From positions 1,612,001 through 1,676,000 of the forward strand of contig NZ_CP027707.1 in NCBI RefSeq assembly GCF_003850345.1: a stretch of 64,000 nucleotides of DNA, in the 5' to 3' direction. The notes below the pieces were generated by a model. It searched no databases, was not told the origin of the DNA, and saw nothing but the letters and a program-made list of their open reading frames with translations. The number at the start of each line of letters is the position of its first letter. Within the stretch, counting starts at the first letter, position 1. Source of the stretch: Pseudomonas chlororaphis subsp. piscium (GTDB lineage: Bacteria; Pseudomonadota; Gammaproteobacteria; Pseudomonadales; Pseudomonadaceae). Below are positions 56,716 to 64,000 of this stretch, piece after piece. The position numbers and the translations under genes are program-made.

Positions 56716-57330
56716 ATGTCCGCAGCTGACGACACGCAACTGCTTGAACGCCTGTTGGCCGGCGAGCAAAAGGCCTACAAGGAACTGGTCGGCACCTACC
56801 AGAGCGCCATGCGCGCGGTGGCCTACGCCATTGTCGGCCAGCGCCACGCCGACGAAGTGGTGCAGGATGCCTGGCTGTCGGTGGTACGCAACCTGGCCGG
56901 TTTCCAGGGGCGTTCCAGCCTCAAGACCTGGCTGTTGACCATCACCGCCAACTCGGCGAAAAGCCGCTACAAACAGAACCGCCGGGAAGTCCTGCTGGAT
57001 GACTTGCCGGCCCCCCACGGCACCATTGGCGACGAACGTTTTTCTTCCTCTGACGGTCACTGGCTGGTGGCGCCGTTCGCCTGGCACGCCGATACCCCGG
57101 AAGCCCTGCTGACCGAGGCCGAGCTGCGCGAATGCCTGGAGCACACCTTGCTGAGCCTGTCGGAACTGCAAGGCAGCGTGTTGACCCTGCGCGAGCGCCA
57201 GGGCCTGGAGCTGGAGGAGATCTGTAATCTTCTGGACATTTCCCTCTCCAATGTCCGGGTGCTGCTGCACCGGGCGCGGCTGAAGATTTTTGCCACGGTG
57301 GAGCACTTCGAGGAGACCGGCCAATGCTGA
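56716..57330 (+). CDS. ECF-family RNA polymerase sigma factor
   Basis: This 204-residue sigma-70 family protein has region 2 (YQSAMRAVAYAIVGQRHADE, VVQDAWLSVVRNLAGFQGRS) and region 4 (LLSLSELQGSVLTLRERQGL, then LEEICNLLDISLSNVRVLLH). There is no region 1.1 or 3, as expected for ECF factors. The gene overlaps the next gene, a small zinc-finger anti-sigma candidate, by 7 bp. Its targets are unknown; the neighbouring porin and FabH-like gene are candidates. Confidence 0.93.
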   Translation: MSAADDTQLLERLLAGEQKAYKELVGTYQSAMRAVAYAIVGQRHADEVVQDAWLSVVRNLAGFQGRSSLKTWLLTITANSAKSRYKQNRREVLLDDLPAPHGTIGDERFSSSDGHWLVAPFAWHADTPEALLTEAELRECLEHTLLSLSELQGSVLTLRERQGLELEEICNLLDISLSNVRVLLHRARLKIFATVEHFEETGQC

Positions 57331-57557
57331 CCTGCAAGGAACAAGTGGCACGCTCCAGCGACTATCTCGATGGTCAGCTGAGCTTTCGCCAGCGCCTGAT
57401 CCAGCGCCATCACCTGTTGTTCTGCCCCAATTGCCGGCGTTTCCTGCGGCAGATGCGCCTGATGCAGGCCACCTTGCGCAAGATGCCGGAGGCGCCCGTC
57501 GCCGACGTCGACGCACTGGCCGAACGCCTGGCCGCCGAGCGCAACCGCAACGCCTGA
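57324..57557 (+). CDS. Small zinc-finger (zf-HC2-like) anti-sigma factor
   Basis: This 77-residue protein has the anti-sigma zinc motif His-x3-Cys-x2-Cys in HHLLFCPNCRRF (about residues 33-44). A helix that could clamp the sigma factor precedes it (VARSSDYLDGQLSFRQRL). There is no transmembrane segment, so it would be a cytosolic ZAS-type regulator sensing thiol or metal state. Its ATG overlaps the 3' end of the ECF sigma gene, supporting partnership. Confidence 0.82.
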   Translation: MLTCKEQVARSSDYLDGQLSFRQRLIQRHHLLFCPNCRRFLRQMRLMQATLRKMPEAPVADVDALAERLAAERNRNA

Positions 57558-57576
57558 TTCACCCGACAATCCTCCC

Positions 57577-57776
57577 GTAGCCGCTGAAGCCTCAAGGCCC
57601 TCAAGAGCGCGACCGCTTCGCGCTCGATCGCAGGCTTCGCCAGCGGCTACACCAACGCATGCAAGGCGTACGCATTCCTGTAGCCGCTGCCGCAGGCTGC
57701 GATAAGGCCGAAGGCCTTCAGCGATCTTGAAGTCGCTGCGGCCGTTCGGCCGATCACAGCCTACGGCAGTGGTTAC
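57577..57776. repeat. Two inverted REP pairs
   Basis: Two inverted pairs in a row: GTAGCCGCTGAAGCCTCAAG with its complement near 57630-57650, and CTGTAGCCGCTGCCGCAGGC at 57680 with a more decayed complement ending GGTTAC at 57776. They fill the gap after the anti-sigma gene. The second complement has several mismatches. Confidence 0.8.
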
Positions 57777-57857
57777 CTCGCTTTTCTTCGAAATCCCCCG
57801 CCCAAGGCTCTAGAGCAGGCTTTTTGCCTTATTTCGTTTGGAAGTAAAAAAGTTCCG

Positions 57858-57876
57858 CTGTCATTAAATCTTTATC
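57858..57876 (+). promoter_or_regulatory. Candidate Pho-box-like site upstream of the porin
   Basis: CTGTCAT at 57858-57864 equals one half of a PhoB site. The second half, after a 4-bp AT spacer (TCTTTAT), is a poor match. It stands about 125 bp before the porin ATG in a 210-bp AT-richer stretch. The family of the porin makes PhoB control plausible, but the site alone is weak. Confidence 0.3.
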
Positions 57877-57988
57877 TAGCAGCAACTCCCCTGAAATAAC
57901 CCGCCGCCAAGATTCCCTCCCAACACAAGCGGGCCTGACTCGCGTGTTTTTTCCAGCGCTACAGACCACCAATTAGGGGAAATCTTCG

Positions 57989-59332
57989 ATGATCCGTAAG
58001 CACTTCGCCGGTTTTGCCGCCAGCGCCCTGGCCCTGGCAGTTACCGCCCAGGCTTTCGCTGGCACCGTCACCACCGATGGCGCCGATATCGTAGTCAAGA
58101 CCAAGGGCGGCCTTGAGGTTGCCACCACAGACAAAGAGTTCAGCTTCAAACTCGGTGGTCGCCTGCAAGCCGACTACAGCCGCTTCGACGGTGTCTACAC
58201 CAAGAATGGTGACAGCGCCGACGCCGCTTACTTCCGTCGCGCGTTCCTCGAGCTGTCCGGCGTGCTGTACACCGACTGGGCCTACACCATCAACTACGAC
58301 TTCTCCCACAACACCGGTGACTCCGATAACGGCTACTTCGACGAAGCCTCGCTGGCTTACAACGGCTTCAAGCCGGTGTCGATCAAGGTCGGTCGCTTCG
58401 ACCCGGACTTCGGCCTGGAAAAAGCCACCAGCTCCAAGTGGGTCACCGCGCCGGAACGTAACATCTCCTACGACATGATCGACTGGGCCAACACTCACCA
58501 GAACGGCATGGGCCTGCAGGCTTCCAGCACCTTCGCCGACTCCTTCTATGCCTCGGCCGGCGTGTTCAGCAAGGACACCGACGACACCGACGGCGACAGC
58601 GTCAAGCAGGTCAACGGTCGCTTCGTCTTCGCCCCGATGCACGATGCCGGCAACGTCCTGCACTTCGGTGTGAACGTGGCTTCGCGCGATGTCTCCGACA
58701 CCGCTTTCGACTCCCGTTATCGCACCCGTATGGGCATGCGTGGCGTCGAGACCCTGGGTGGTAACGATGCCGGTACCAACGGCAACCGTCCGGTGCTGGG
58801 CGGCAGCTCGACTTCGCCAGCCGGCTCCTACGACCGTGACACCGCTTTGGGTCTGGAAGCCGCGTTCGCCATGGGCCCGGCCTCGATCCAGGGTGAATAC
58901 ATCACCCGTAAGACCAAGGCTGATTCCAACGCCTACGAAGACATCAAGGGCCATGGCTTCTACGTGCAGGGCGCTTACACCCTGACCGGCGAATCCCGCG
59001 GCTACAAGGTTGGCAAGTTCGACGCCATCAAGCCGGCCAACAAAGCCTTCGGTGCCTGGGAAGTGTTCTATCGCTACGACAGCATGACCGTCGAAGACGA
59101 CAACATCACCACTGCCAGCCTGACCCGCGACGTCGGCGATGCCGAAGTCAAGGTGCACAACCTGGGTGTGAACTGGTACGCCAACGAAGCGGTGAAAATC
59201 TCCGCCACCTACGTCAAGGCCAAGACCGACAAGGTCACCAACGCCACGGCCGCCAGCGGTTCGACTCCGGCCGCGCGTACCGGTGACGACGACGGCGACG
59301 GCTTCATCGTTCGCGCGCAGTACGTGTTCTGA
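57989..59332 (+). CDS. OprP/OprO-type outer-membrane porin
   Basis: This 447-residue porin has a signal peptide ([13 protein letters not shown], cut near residue 25), then [20 protein letters not shown] and the strand [19 protein letters not shown]. Other motifs are [40 protein letters not shown] and a terminal strand [10 protein letters not shown]. It resembles the phosphate/pyrophosphate-selective porins OprP and OprO of P. aeruginosa. AGGGGAAA stands 7 bases before ATG 57989. It is followed by an intrinsic terminator. Specificity for phosphate needs the binding residues to be modelled. Confidence 0.92.
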   Translation: MIRKHFAGFAASALALAVTAQAFAGTVTTDGADIVVKTKGGLEVATTDKEFSFKLGGRLQADYSRFDGVYTKNGDSADAAYFRRAFLELSGVLYTDWAYTINYDFSHNTGDSDNGYFDEASLAYNGFKPVSIKVGRFDPDFGLEKATSSKWVTAPERNISYDMIDWANTHQNGMGLQASSTFADSFYASAGVFSKDTDDTDGDSVKQVNGRFVFAPMHDAGNVLHFGVNVASRDVSDTAFDSRYRTRMGMRGVETLGGNDAGTNGNRPVLGGSSTSPAGSYDRDTALGLEAAFAMGPASIQGEYITRKTKADSNAYEDIKGHGFYVQGAYTLTGESRGYKVGKFDAIKPANKAFGAWEVFYRYDSMTVEDDNITTASLTRDVGDAEVKVHNLGVNWYANEAVKISATYVKAKTDKVTNATAASGSTPAARTGDDDGDGFIVRAQYVF

Positions 59333-59390
59333 TGTCGATGCACTTGCTGTAAAGAGCTCTTTCTCATCCGTTAAAGCTCCTTTCGTTTCA

Positions 59391-59415
59391 GCCCCGCTTC
59401 GGCGGGGCTTTTTTT
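59391..59415 (+). terminator. Intrinsic terminator of the porin gene
   Basis: GCCCCGC, a TTC loop, then GCGGGGC form a 7-bp GC-rich stem followed by a run of T. It lies 60 bp past the porin stop and marks the left edge of the accessory insertion. Confidence 0.93.
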
Positions 59416-59545
59416 CTTTGCCTGTCCCCTCAGACTGGGCTGGAGTGAATGTCGGCTACTGAAATTTAAGCGAATGCAGGCCTGAAGCTAACCAGGCCTG
59501 TCGAGAGCTGATTCAGCGAGTCGGCTACCGACAGTCACAGACACA

Positions 59546-59875
59546 ATGGAAATGACCATGCAAAGAATGGCGAGTGACTATCGCGCCGGGCCTCAAACCA
59601 TTGCTGTGCTGGCAAGCGGTGAAACCGTATCGGTAGGAACAGTGCTGAAAGCCGAAGTAGACATGCTGTACATCGTTAGCACCATTACGACTGATGGCAA
59701 GAAAATCGCTTTCGATCTGCGCGAGCTTCCAGAACTAGCAGATGCTTTTGCAGGAGTGGGCCGCTCAAGGCATGTACGGCTATCTGCCCTTGGGGGTCGG
59801 GTCACTATGAAATTTGCAGCCATGGACAAGTTCAATAAGCAGGTTGCGGCTATCGGCAACGAATTACCCCATTGA
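59546..59875 (+). CDS. Hypothetical small protein at the left side of the accessory insertion
   Basis: This 109-residue protein has no recognisable domain: PQTIAVLASGETVSVGTVLK, YIVSTITTDGKKIAF, then GGRVTMKFAAMDKFNKQV. It has an alternating beta and helix look. Three in-frame ATGs (59546, 59552, 59558) are possible starts. Codon use is less GC-biased than in neighbouring core genes. It may be a cargo gene of the island holding the PAAR effector. Confidence 0.5.
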   Translation: MEMTMQRMASDYRAGPQTIAVLASGETVSVGTVLKAEVDMLYIVSTITTDGKKIAFDLRELPELADAFAGVGRSRHVRLSALGGRVTMKFAAMDKFNKQVAAIGNELPH

Positions 59876-60115
59876 CCACGGAAAAGTAGCCATGACCCAT
59901 GTATTGACCCAGGAACAGGAAGCCGAGAAGTAAGCAGGAAAATCAGACCATGCCACGTAAGAGCAAATACGTAGGTCACGTCTACAACCACAACAGCCAC
60001 GGAACAATAGTTCAGAATCGTCCTAAAGCCTTAGCCATCGCCACTTGCTAGGTTCGCAAAGCTCTACAAGGAGCCGAGTTTTTCTCCCGCGGATCAGCTA
60101 ATGCAAGGACGATAA
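59876..60115. other. Degenerate gap with short ORF remnants
   Basis: Between the small protein and the PAAR gene only short frames occur. One at 59892 is 13 codons long. Another at 59950-60051 is 33 codons long and reads MPRKSKYVGHVYNHNSHGTI, then VQNRPKALAIATC. They look like remnants of genes rather than intact ones. Nothing else was seen here apart from a possible ribosome site GGACGATAA just before the PAAR gene. Confidence 0.4.
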
Positions 60116-61387
60116 ATGCTCTCTTCTGCTCGACTGGGTGACAAACACGTCTGCCCACTTCCCGGTCATGGCACCACTCCAATTGCCTCTGCTTCTGGCG
60201 ACATAAGCATCAACTTCATGGGCGCTGCCCGAGTTGGTGACACCTGCAGTTGTGGGGCGGTCATCACCACGGGGTTTCTCTCGATCATCCTGAATGGCCG
60301 CCCCATGGCCCACTTAGGGAGCCCGACCAGTCACGGTGGAACGATCATCTCAGGCAGCCCCGATACCTTCGGCGGCTTCCAGTTCGGCGGTGCGGCAATC
60401 CAGGCTATCGTTGACTTCGCCAAGCTTGGTGCCGTTCGCCTGGACGGCTCAGTGGATGATCAACTGATGTCTGAGCTGCTGGCCGACCCACAACTGGAGC
60501 AGCGCGCCTTGCTCTCGGGTGCTCTGGTGCAACCTGGCAATTCGTCCTCAACAGCCCCCAAGGAGCCGTTGACTCCCGAGCTAATAGCAGTCGCCGGTAG
60601 TCAGCACGACAAAAGCGCGGGCAACCAAATGATGTTCATCGGTCAAGCCGTGCGCGAGCTGGCCGAATTCAAACGCAGCAAGCCCGCCCTGACGCGGACG
60701 CTGATGGTGTTCACCCCGTCATACAGTGAAACAATGCTCAGTGCTGCACGCGAATCCGCCGACGCCTATGGTGCTGGCTTTATTGGCGTAGCCAACGTCC
60801 AGGAACTGATCGACTACCTGAACCAGGGCAAGGACCGCAAGCAATCACCCATCGAACACTTATCGCTGTTCAGCCACGGCGTGCCGCATCGGATTGCCTT
60901 CGGCTATCAGCTTGCCGGGGATTTCCAAATGTCCTTAGACGTACTGAGCTACGACAAGATTTCACCTTCGGCGTTTGCCAGTTCGGCGCAGATCGACAGC
61001 TACGCCTGTAGGACCGGTATGGGCAATCGGTCGGACTTCCCTGTCGAAGATGGCATCCAGTTCTTTCCACAGACCAACGAAAGTCTGGCGCAGTTGCTGG
61101 CCAACCACCTGCGAATCAAGGTGCATGCCTTTGTTCGACGTTCAGACTACAAGAACACCTGGGGTTCGTTCGAGGAACGCCAGCTGGGTAAGCTGTGCGG
61201 CATCAGCAATAACGCAGCCCCCGGAGAAGAGTGGTGCAGGAAGTGGGGTGAACTGAAAGATGAACGAAATGAAAGCCAAGACGTGCTGAAATTCACCTAT
61301 CAGACCATGGGGGCTATTAATCCTGTGATCTCAGGCTACACGCCCATTGGCGCACCGGGAGGCCACTTTGAATTTTCGCCAAAATAA
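60116..61387 (+). CDS. PAAR-domain effector with clan CD (caspase-like) cysteine-peptidase-type C-terminal domain
   Basis: This 423-residue protein starts with a PAAR domain (residues 1-90: RLGDKHVCPLPGHGTTPI, MGAARVGDTCSCGAVITTG, NGRPMAHLGSPTSHGGTII), the sharpened tip that docks on VgrG in type VI secretion. After a linker (about 95-190) come a strand TLMVFTP, a helix SETMLSAARESADAYG, and a strand ending in His254-Gly255 (IEHLSLFSHG). A strand ending in Ala297-Cys298 (AQIDSYACRTG) and a helix-strand SLAQLLANHLRIKVHAFV follow. This order fits the clan CD His-Gly and Ala-Cys dyad. No VgrG or T6SS gene is nearby. The protease reading is inference. Confidence 0.75.
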   Translation: MLSSARLGDKHVCPLPGHGTTPIASASGDISINFMGAARVGDTCSCGAVITTGFLSIILNGRPMAHLGSPTSHGGTIISGSPDTFGGFQFGGAAIQAIVDFAKLGAVRLDGSVDDQLMSELLADPQLEQRALLSGALVQPGNSSSTAPKEPLTPELIAVAGSQHDKSAGNQMMFIGQAVRELAEFKRSKPALTRTLMVFTPSYSETMLSAARESADAYGAGFIGVANVQELIDYLNQGKDRKQSPIEHLSLFSHGVPHRIAFGYQLAGDFQMSLDVLSYDKISPSAFASSAQIDSYACRTGMGNRSDFPVEDGIQFFPQTNESLAQLLANHLRIKVHAFVRRSDYKNTWGSFEERQLGKLCGISNNAAPGEEWCRKWGELKDERNESQDVLKFTYQTMGAINPVISGYTPIGAPGGHFEFSPK

Positions 61388-61946
61388 AGGGGCGTGGATT
61401 GCCCTTGCTATTTTCTCTCCACTGCTGCTGATCTGGGGCTACTACGAGCTGAAAACTATGACGAGCGTATATAAGCAAGATTATGGCAATGGCGTGGTTG
61501 TCCACGCGGATAAATACGTAAAGACGGGGCGCTGGGTCTTCGACTGCGAGTATTCACGGTTGATCAGTCGCGAGCCGCTGCCTATACCACTATCTGAGCT
61601 GGAGAGTGCCGGGAAACTTACCATCGGCAATATGTTCTTTTTGAAGGACTCAGACAGGGAGCCAGCGAAGGAAGCACTGAGAGCCATAACGGGCATACGT
61701 GACTGGTACAAGAGTCTGCGCTATCTCTACTCCAGCTTGGATGAAAATAGCGACCTCAACACTCATGTTTTTGACCTGCTGGCTAAACATGAAGGTCGGC
61801 AGTGGGCATTGAAAGTTCGGCAGAGACTTGACCATCAGGGCAAGTCGAGTTTCAGGATCACAGCAGAGCCCTACGATCCCGAAACTTACATGGACTATGC
61901 CAAGGCACTCCAGGCCGCCGCCAAGAGCTGTCCTGGTCCGCAGTAA
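61368..61946 (+). CDS. Putative membrane-anchored immunity protein for the PAAR effector
   Basis: This 192-residue protein has one N-terminal membrane helix (WIALAIFSPLLLIWGYYEL) and a periplasmic domain (KQDYGNGVVVHADKYVKTG, EYSRLISREPLPIPLSEL, EPYDPETYMDYAKALQAAA). The start is TTG 61368, with GGGAGG 5 bases before it, inside the end of the PAAR gene; TTG 61347 is the frame limit. The genes overlap by 20 bp, as in toxin-immunity pairs. No family was recognised. The immunity role rests on position, membrane anchoring and coupling. Confidence 0.6.
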   Translation: MNFRQNKGAWIALAIFSPLLLIWGYYELKTMTSVYKQDYGNGVVVHADKYVKTGRWVFDCEYSRLISREPLPIPLSELESAGKLTIGNMFFLKDSDREPAKEALRAITGIRDWYKSLRYLYSSLDENSDLNTHVFDLLAKHEGRQWALKVRQRLDHQGKSSFRITAEPYDPETYMDYAKALQAAAKSCPGPQ

Positions 61947-62076
61947 AGGCATCAGGGGGGACCGGCTGATTTTCCGTGAACAGCACGGCACGCGGGCCTG
62001 TAAGCTATTCAGGAGGCCCGCAACCCACTCTCTCAGGATCGTCCGCGATTCGTCACCAATCCTGACAGAGAACCCC

Positions 62077-62388
62077 ATGACTGTACCCATCCGCCGCGCA
62101 ACATCTCTTCGCCCAGGGCAATTCAAACACCTGATTCGCGTTGCATCCGTTACTGGCCGTCTGCCAGAGCGTGATGTGATGCTTTTGTGGCTCACACACA
62201 CCACTGGGATTCGCGTCAGCGAACTGGCCTTACTGGAGGTCGCAGACGTGCTGTACCCCAGCGGAGCCATCAAGCCCGAGGTGCATCTACGAGCGGACAT
62301 CACAAAGGGTTGCCGACCGCGCAATGTGTACCTGACACATGCTCGATACCCTACACGCCTTATATGTGAAATCGGGGGGACACCTTGA
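62077..62388 (+). pseudogene. Truncated tyrosine recombinase (XerC/D-like) fragment
   Basis: The frame opens MTVPIRRATSLRPGQFKHLI and holds the first catalytic Arg region of phage-type integrases (HTTGIRVSELALLEVADV, then ITKGCRPRNVYLTHAR). It stops at residue 103, before the HxxR and Tyr boxes. It is therefore a 3'-truncated gene. It lies next to the right edge of the insertion and may be a leftover of the element that brought the PAAR pair. Confidence 0.75.
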
Positions 62389-62410
62389 CGAGGAGCCCCC
62401 TTTTTTTGCC
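62382..62410 (+). terminator. Possible plus-strand terminator at the right edge
   Basis: GGGGG at about 62373-62378 and CCCCC at 62396-62400 could pair across a 17-base loop, followed by seven T. The stem is short and the loop long, so the call is tentative. It may belong to the original gene end now joined to the insertion. Confidence 0.35.
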
Positions 62411-62427
62411 TGGGCCGAGGCCGGCGG

Positions 62428-63705
62428 CTAACGCCAGACCGGCAGCAGGTCGAAGCTGAACAGCAGGTGGGCCAGGGCGTTGGCCAGGCCGAACAGCAGC
62501 ACCAGGACGATCATCGGCGTGCCGCCCCAGACCCGGTACAGTGGGCTGGCGAAGCGTTTGCGCGAGGCATGGGCGAGCAGGGCCGGGGTGATCACCGCCC
62601 AGACGGTCGCCGCCAGGCCGGCGAAGCCGATGGCGAGGATGAAGCCTTCCGGCCAGATCAGCGCGCAGCCGATCGGCGGGGCGAAGGTGACCAGCGCGCT
62701 TTTCAGGCGGCCCCGGGGGCTGTCGTCGAAGCCCAGGGAGTCGGCGATGTAGTCGAACAAGCCGAGGGTGACGCCGAGGAACGAACAGGCCACGGCAAAG
62801 TTGGAGAACAGGGTCAGCAGCAGGTCGACCCGGGCGCTATTGAGCATGCTGCCCAGGGCGCTGATCAATACATCGATGGTGCCGCCCTGGCGGGCGATGT
62901 CCTTGAACTGGTCGCGGGGCAGGGTGCCCATGGTGCAGAGCATCCACACCGTGTACAGCACCAGGGCGATCAGGGTGCCGATCAGCAGGCAGTTGCGGAT
63001 GCGCTGCGGGTCCTTGCCGTAGTGCTTCATCAGGCTCGGCACGTTGCCGTGAAAGCCGAAGGAGGTCAGGCAGAACGGCAGGGTCATGAACAGATAGGGC
63101 AGGTAGTCCGGTTGCGGGTTGCCGCGATCGAGCAAAACCTGTGGCTGCACATGACCGAGCAGGCCGCCGAAGGTCAGGAAGAAGGCGAGGATCTTGGCGC
63201 CGAATACCAGGGTGGTGATGCGGCTGACCGCCGCGGTGCTGAGCCAGACCACCAGGGCCACCGCGAGGGCGAACACCAAGCCGCCGTTGCGCGAGGAAAT
63301 CTCCAGGCCCAGGTTGTGGGCGGTGTGGCGGATCACCGAACCGCTGGCCGAGATATAGGCGTAGGTCAGGATGTACAGGACGAACACCAGGGTGGCGCCG
63401 TTGAACAGGCTCCAGCGCCGGCCGATCAGGTCGCGGGTGATGGTCGAGAAGCTCGCCCCCGGCCGGTAGTTGAGATTGGCTTCGAGGATCATCAACCCCG
63501 AGTGCAGGGTGCAGAACCACGACAGCACCAGCACCGCGAGGGAGCCTTGGAACCACAGTCCCGACATCATCACTGGCAGCGAGAACATGCCGGCTCCGAC
63601 AATGGTGCCGCCGATGATCATGGCGCCGCCGACGACCGAGGGCCGGCGTTCGGCGACCGTGCAGTGGGAGGTTGAAGGGGATGAAGCGATGGACGTACCG
63701 CGCAT
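62428..63705 (-). CDS. HAAAP-family aromatic amino acid permease (Mtr/TnaB/TyrP-like)
   Basis: This 425-residue, 11-helix inner-membrane permease belongs to the hydroxy/aromatic amino acid family. The opening helix has [20 protein letters not shown], the family signature. [20 protein letters not shown] and [20 protein letters not shown] are further typical parts. It likely imports tryptophan, tyrosine or phenylalanine with protons. It is transcribed after the partial amidase, with 98 bp between them. The preferred substrate cannot be told from sequence. Confidence 0.92.
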   Translation of the reverse strand: MRGTSIASSPSTSHCTVAERRPSVVGGAMIIGGTIVGAGMFSLPVMMSGLWFQGSLAVLVLSWFCTLHSGLMILEANLNYRPGASFSTITRDLIGRRWSLFNGATLVFVLYILTYAYISASGSVIRHTAHNLGLEISSRNGGLVFALAVALVVWLSTAAVSRITTLVFGAKILAFFLTFGGLLGHVQPQVLLDRGNPQPDYLPYLFMTLPFCLTSFGFHGNVPSLMKHYGKDPQRIRNCLLIGTLIALVLYTVWMLCTMGTLPRDQFKDIARQGGTIDVLISALGSMLNSARVDLLLTLFSNFAVACSFLGVTLGLFDYIADSLGFDDSPRGRLKSALVTFAPPIGCALIWPEGFILAIGFAGLAATVWAVITPALLAHASRKRFASPLYRVWGGTPMIVLVLLFGLANALAHLLFSFDLLPVWR

Positions 63706-63803
63706 GGCAAGGCCTGCAATGAAATTGTTATTGGAGTTAGCGAGGGTGCGCCTCGGGTGTGCGGAAAACCGGCAGGCCGGCTCCCGCGCACCCGGGCGAC
63801 GAA

Positions 63804-64000
63804 TCAGCGTAGGGCTAGCAGGCGGCTCAGTTGCTGCGCCATTTGCAGCAGTTGGTGGTCCTGTCCGGGCAAGGCGTCGAACGACAGCCCGACCGGCAGG
63901 CTGCCGGCGGCGGCTACCGGCACGCTGACACTCGGCGCCGCCAGGTTGCTGGCTGGGTCGGTGTTGCGCACGAAATGCTCGAAATGCTCCTGGGCGCCGC
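63804..64000 (-). CDS. Amidase signature family protein, C-terminal part (5' truncated by window)
   Basis: The last 65 codons of an amidase read [18 protein letters not shown], then [20 protein letters not shown] and a terminal helix [12 protein letters not shown]. The NTDPASN and PVGLSFD elements match the end of GatA-like amidases such as indoleacetamide hydrolases. The N-terminal catalytic Ser-Ser-Lys region is outside the window. Its place beside an aromatic amino acid permease hints at indoleacetamide hydrolysis, but that is inference. Confidence 0.75.
   Translation of the reverse strand, partial: GAQEHFEHFVRNTDPASNLAAPSVSVPVAAAGSLPVGLSFDALPGQDHQLLQMAQQLSRLLALR

Noticed and set aside
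60116..61387. PAAR protein as a lipase or nuclease effector
   Set aside because: No GxSxG lipase motif, HNH or other nuclease motif is present in the C-terminal half.
59546..62388. Prophage remnant
   Set aside because: There are no phage structural or lysis genes; a truncated integrase alone is not enough.

Overview
The window is GC-rich, densely packed chromosomal DNA that reads as a Pseudomonas of the fluorescens group. This rests on gene content (rnd-ycgL, aceK, cynTS, an OprP/OprO-type porin, lpxO, eptA, pxpABC), on strong codon bias with G or C in third position, and on several copies of Pseudomonas-type REP palindromes between genes. The species was not determined. No rRNA, tRNA, CRISPR array, insertion sequence or replication origin was seen.

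Layout. 1-7.9 kb: an adhesin locus joining two secretion routes, with the end of a fimbrial usher, its chaperone, a TpsB outer-membrane transporter, a TpsA exoprotein carrying 14 GLUG-type repeats, and a two-domain fimbrial tip adhesin. 8-16 kb: LysR regulators, a CHMI-type isomerase, an EamA exporter and a cyanate module (cynR divergent from cynT-cynS, with a CynX/NimT-type MFS gene behind), then a PheC-like periplasmic protein. 16-32 kb: housekeeping and conserved genes (eptA, a methyltransferase, rnd-ycgL, a hydroxyacid dehydrogenase, a nitroreductase, ycgN, an RNA methyltransferase, yajD, oligopeptidase B, a YafJ-like amidotransferase). 31.4-36.2 kb: a LysR regulator divergent from an MFS transporter and pxpABC (5-oxoproline hydrolysis). 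36-43 kb: a MoxR-VWA pair, an AsmA-like protein, cysK, lpxO and an EamA transporter. 43.3-47.6 kb: an orphan pilin-like protein and a large repeat-bearing autotransporter. 48-57.6 kb: an EamA transporter, aceK, hrpA, a FabH-like ketoacyl synthase, an ECF sigma factor and a small zinc-finger anti-sigma factor. 58-59.4 kb: the OprP/OprO-type porin with a strong terminator.

59.4-62.4 kb is a small accessory insertion of lower GC between the porin and a chromosomal amino acid transporter. It holds an orphan small gene, degenerate short ORFs, a PAAR-domain protein, an overlapping membrane-anchored protein that looks like its immunity partner, and a truncated tyrosine recombinase. The C-terminal half of the PAAR protein carries a His-Gly and an Ala-Cys signature on predicted strands, as in clan CD (caspase/gingipain-like) cysteine peptidases. 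I read it as a type VI secretion effector with an unusual protease-like toxin domain and rank it the best candidate for a poorly described system.

The window ends with an aromatic amino acid permease and the C-terminus of an amidase. Functional themes are surface adhesion (chaperone-usher, two-partner secretion, autotransporter), lipid A modification (eptA, lpxO), small-molecule detoxification and scavenging (cyanate, 5-oxoproline), and interbacterial antagonism (PAAR effector). All assignments come from reading the protein sequences by eye; no database search was run.
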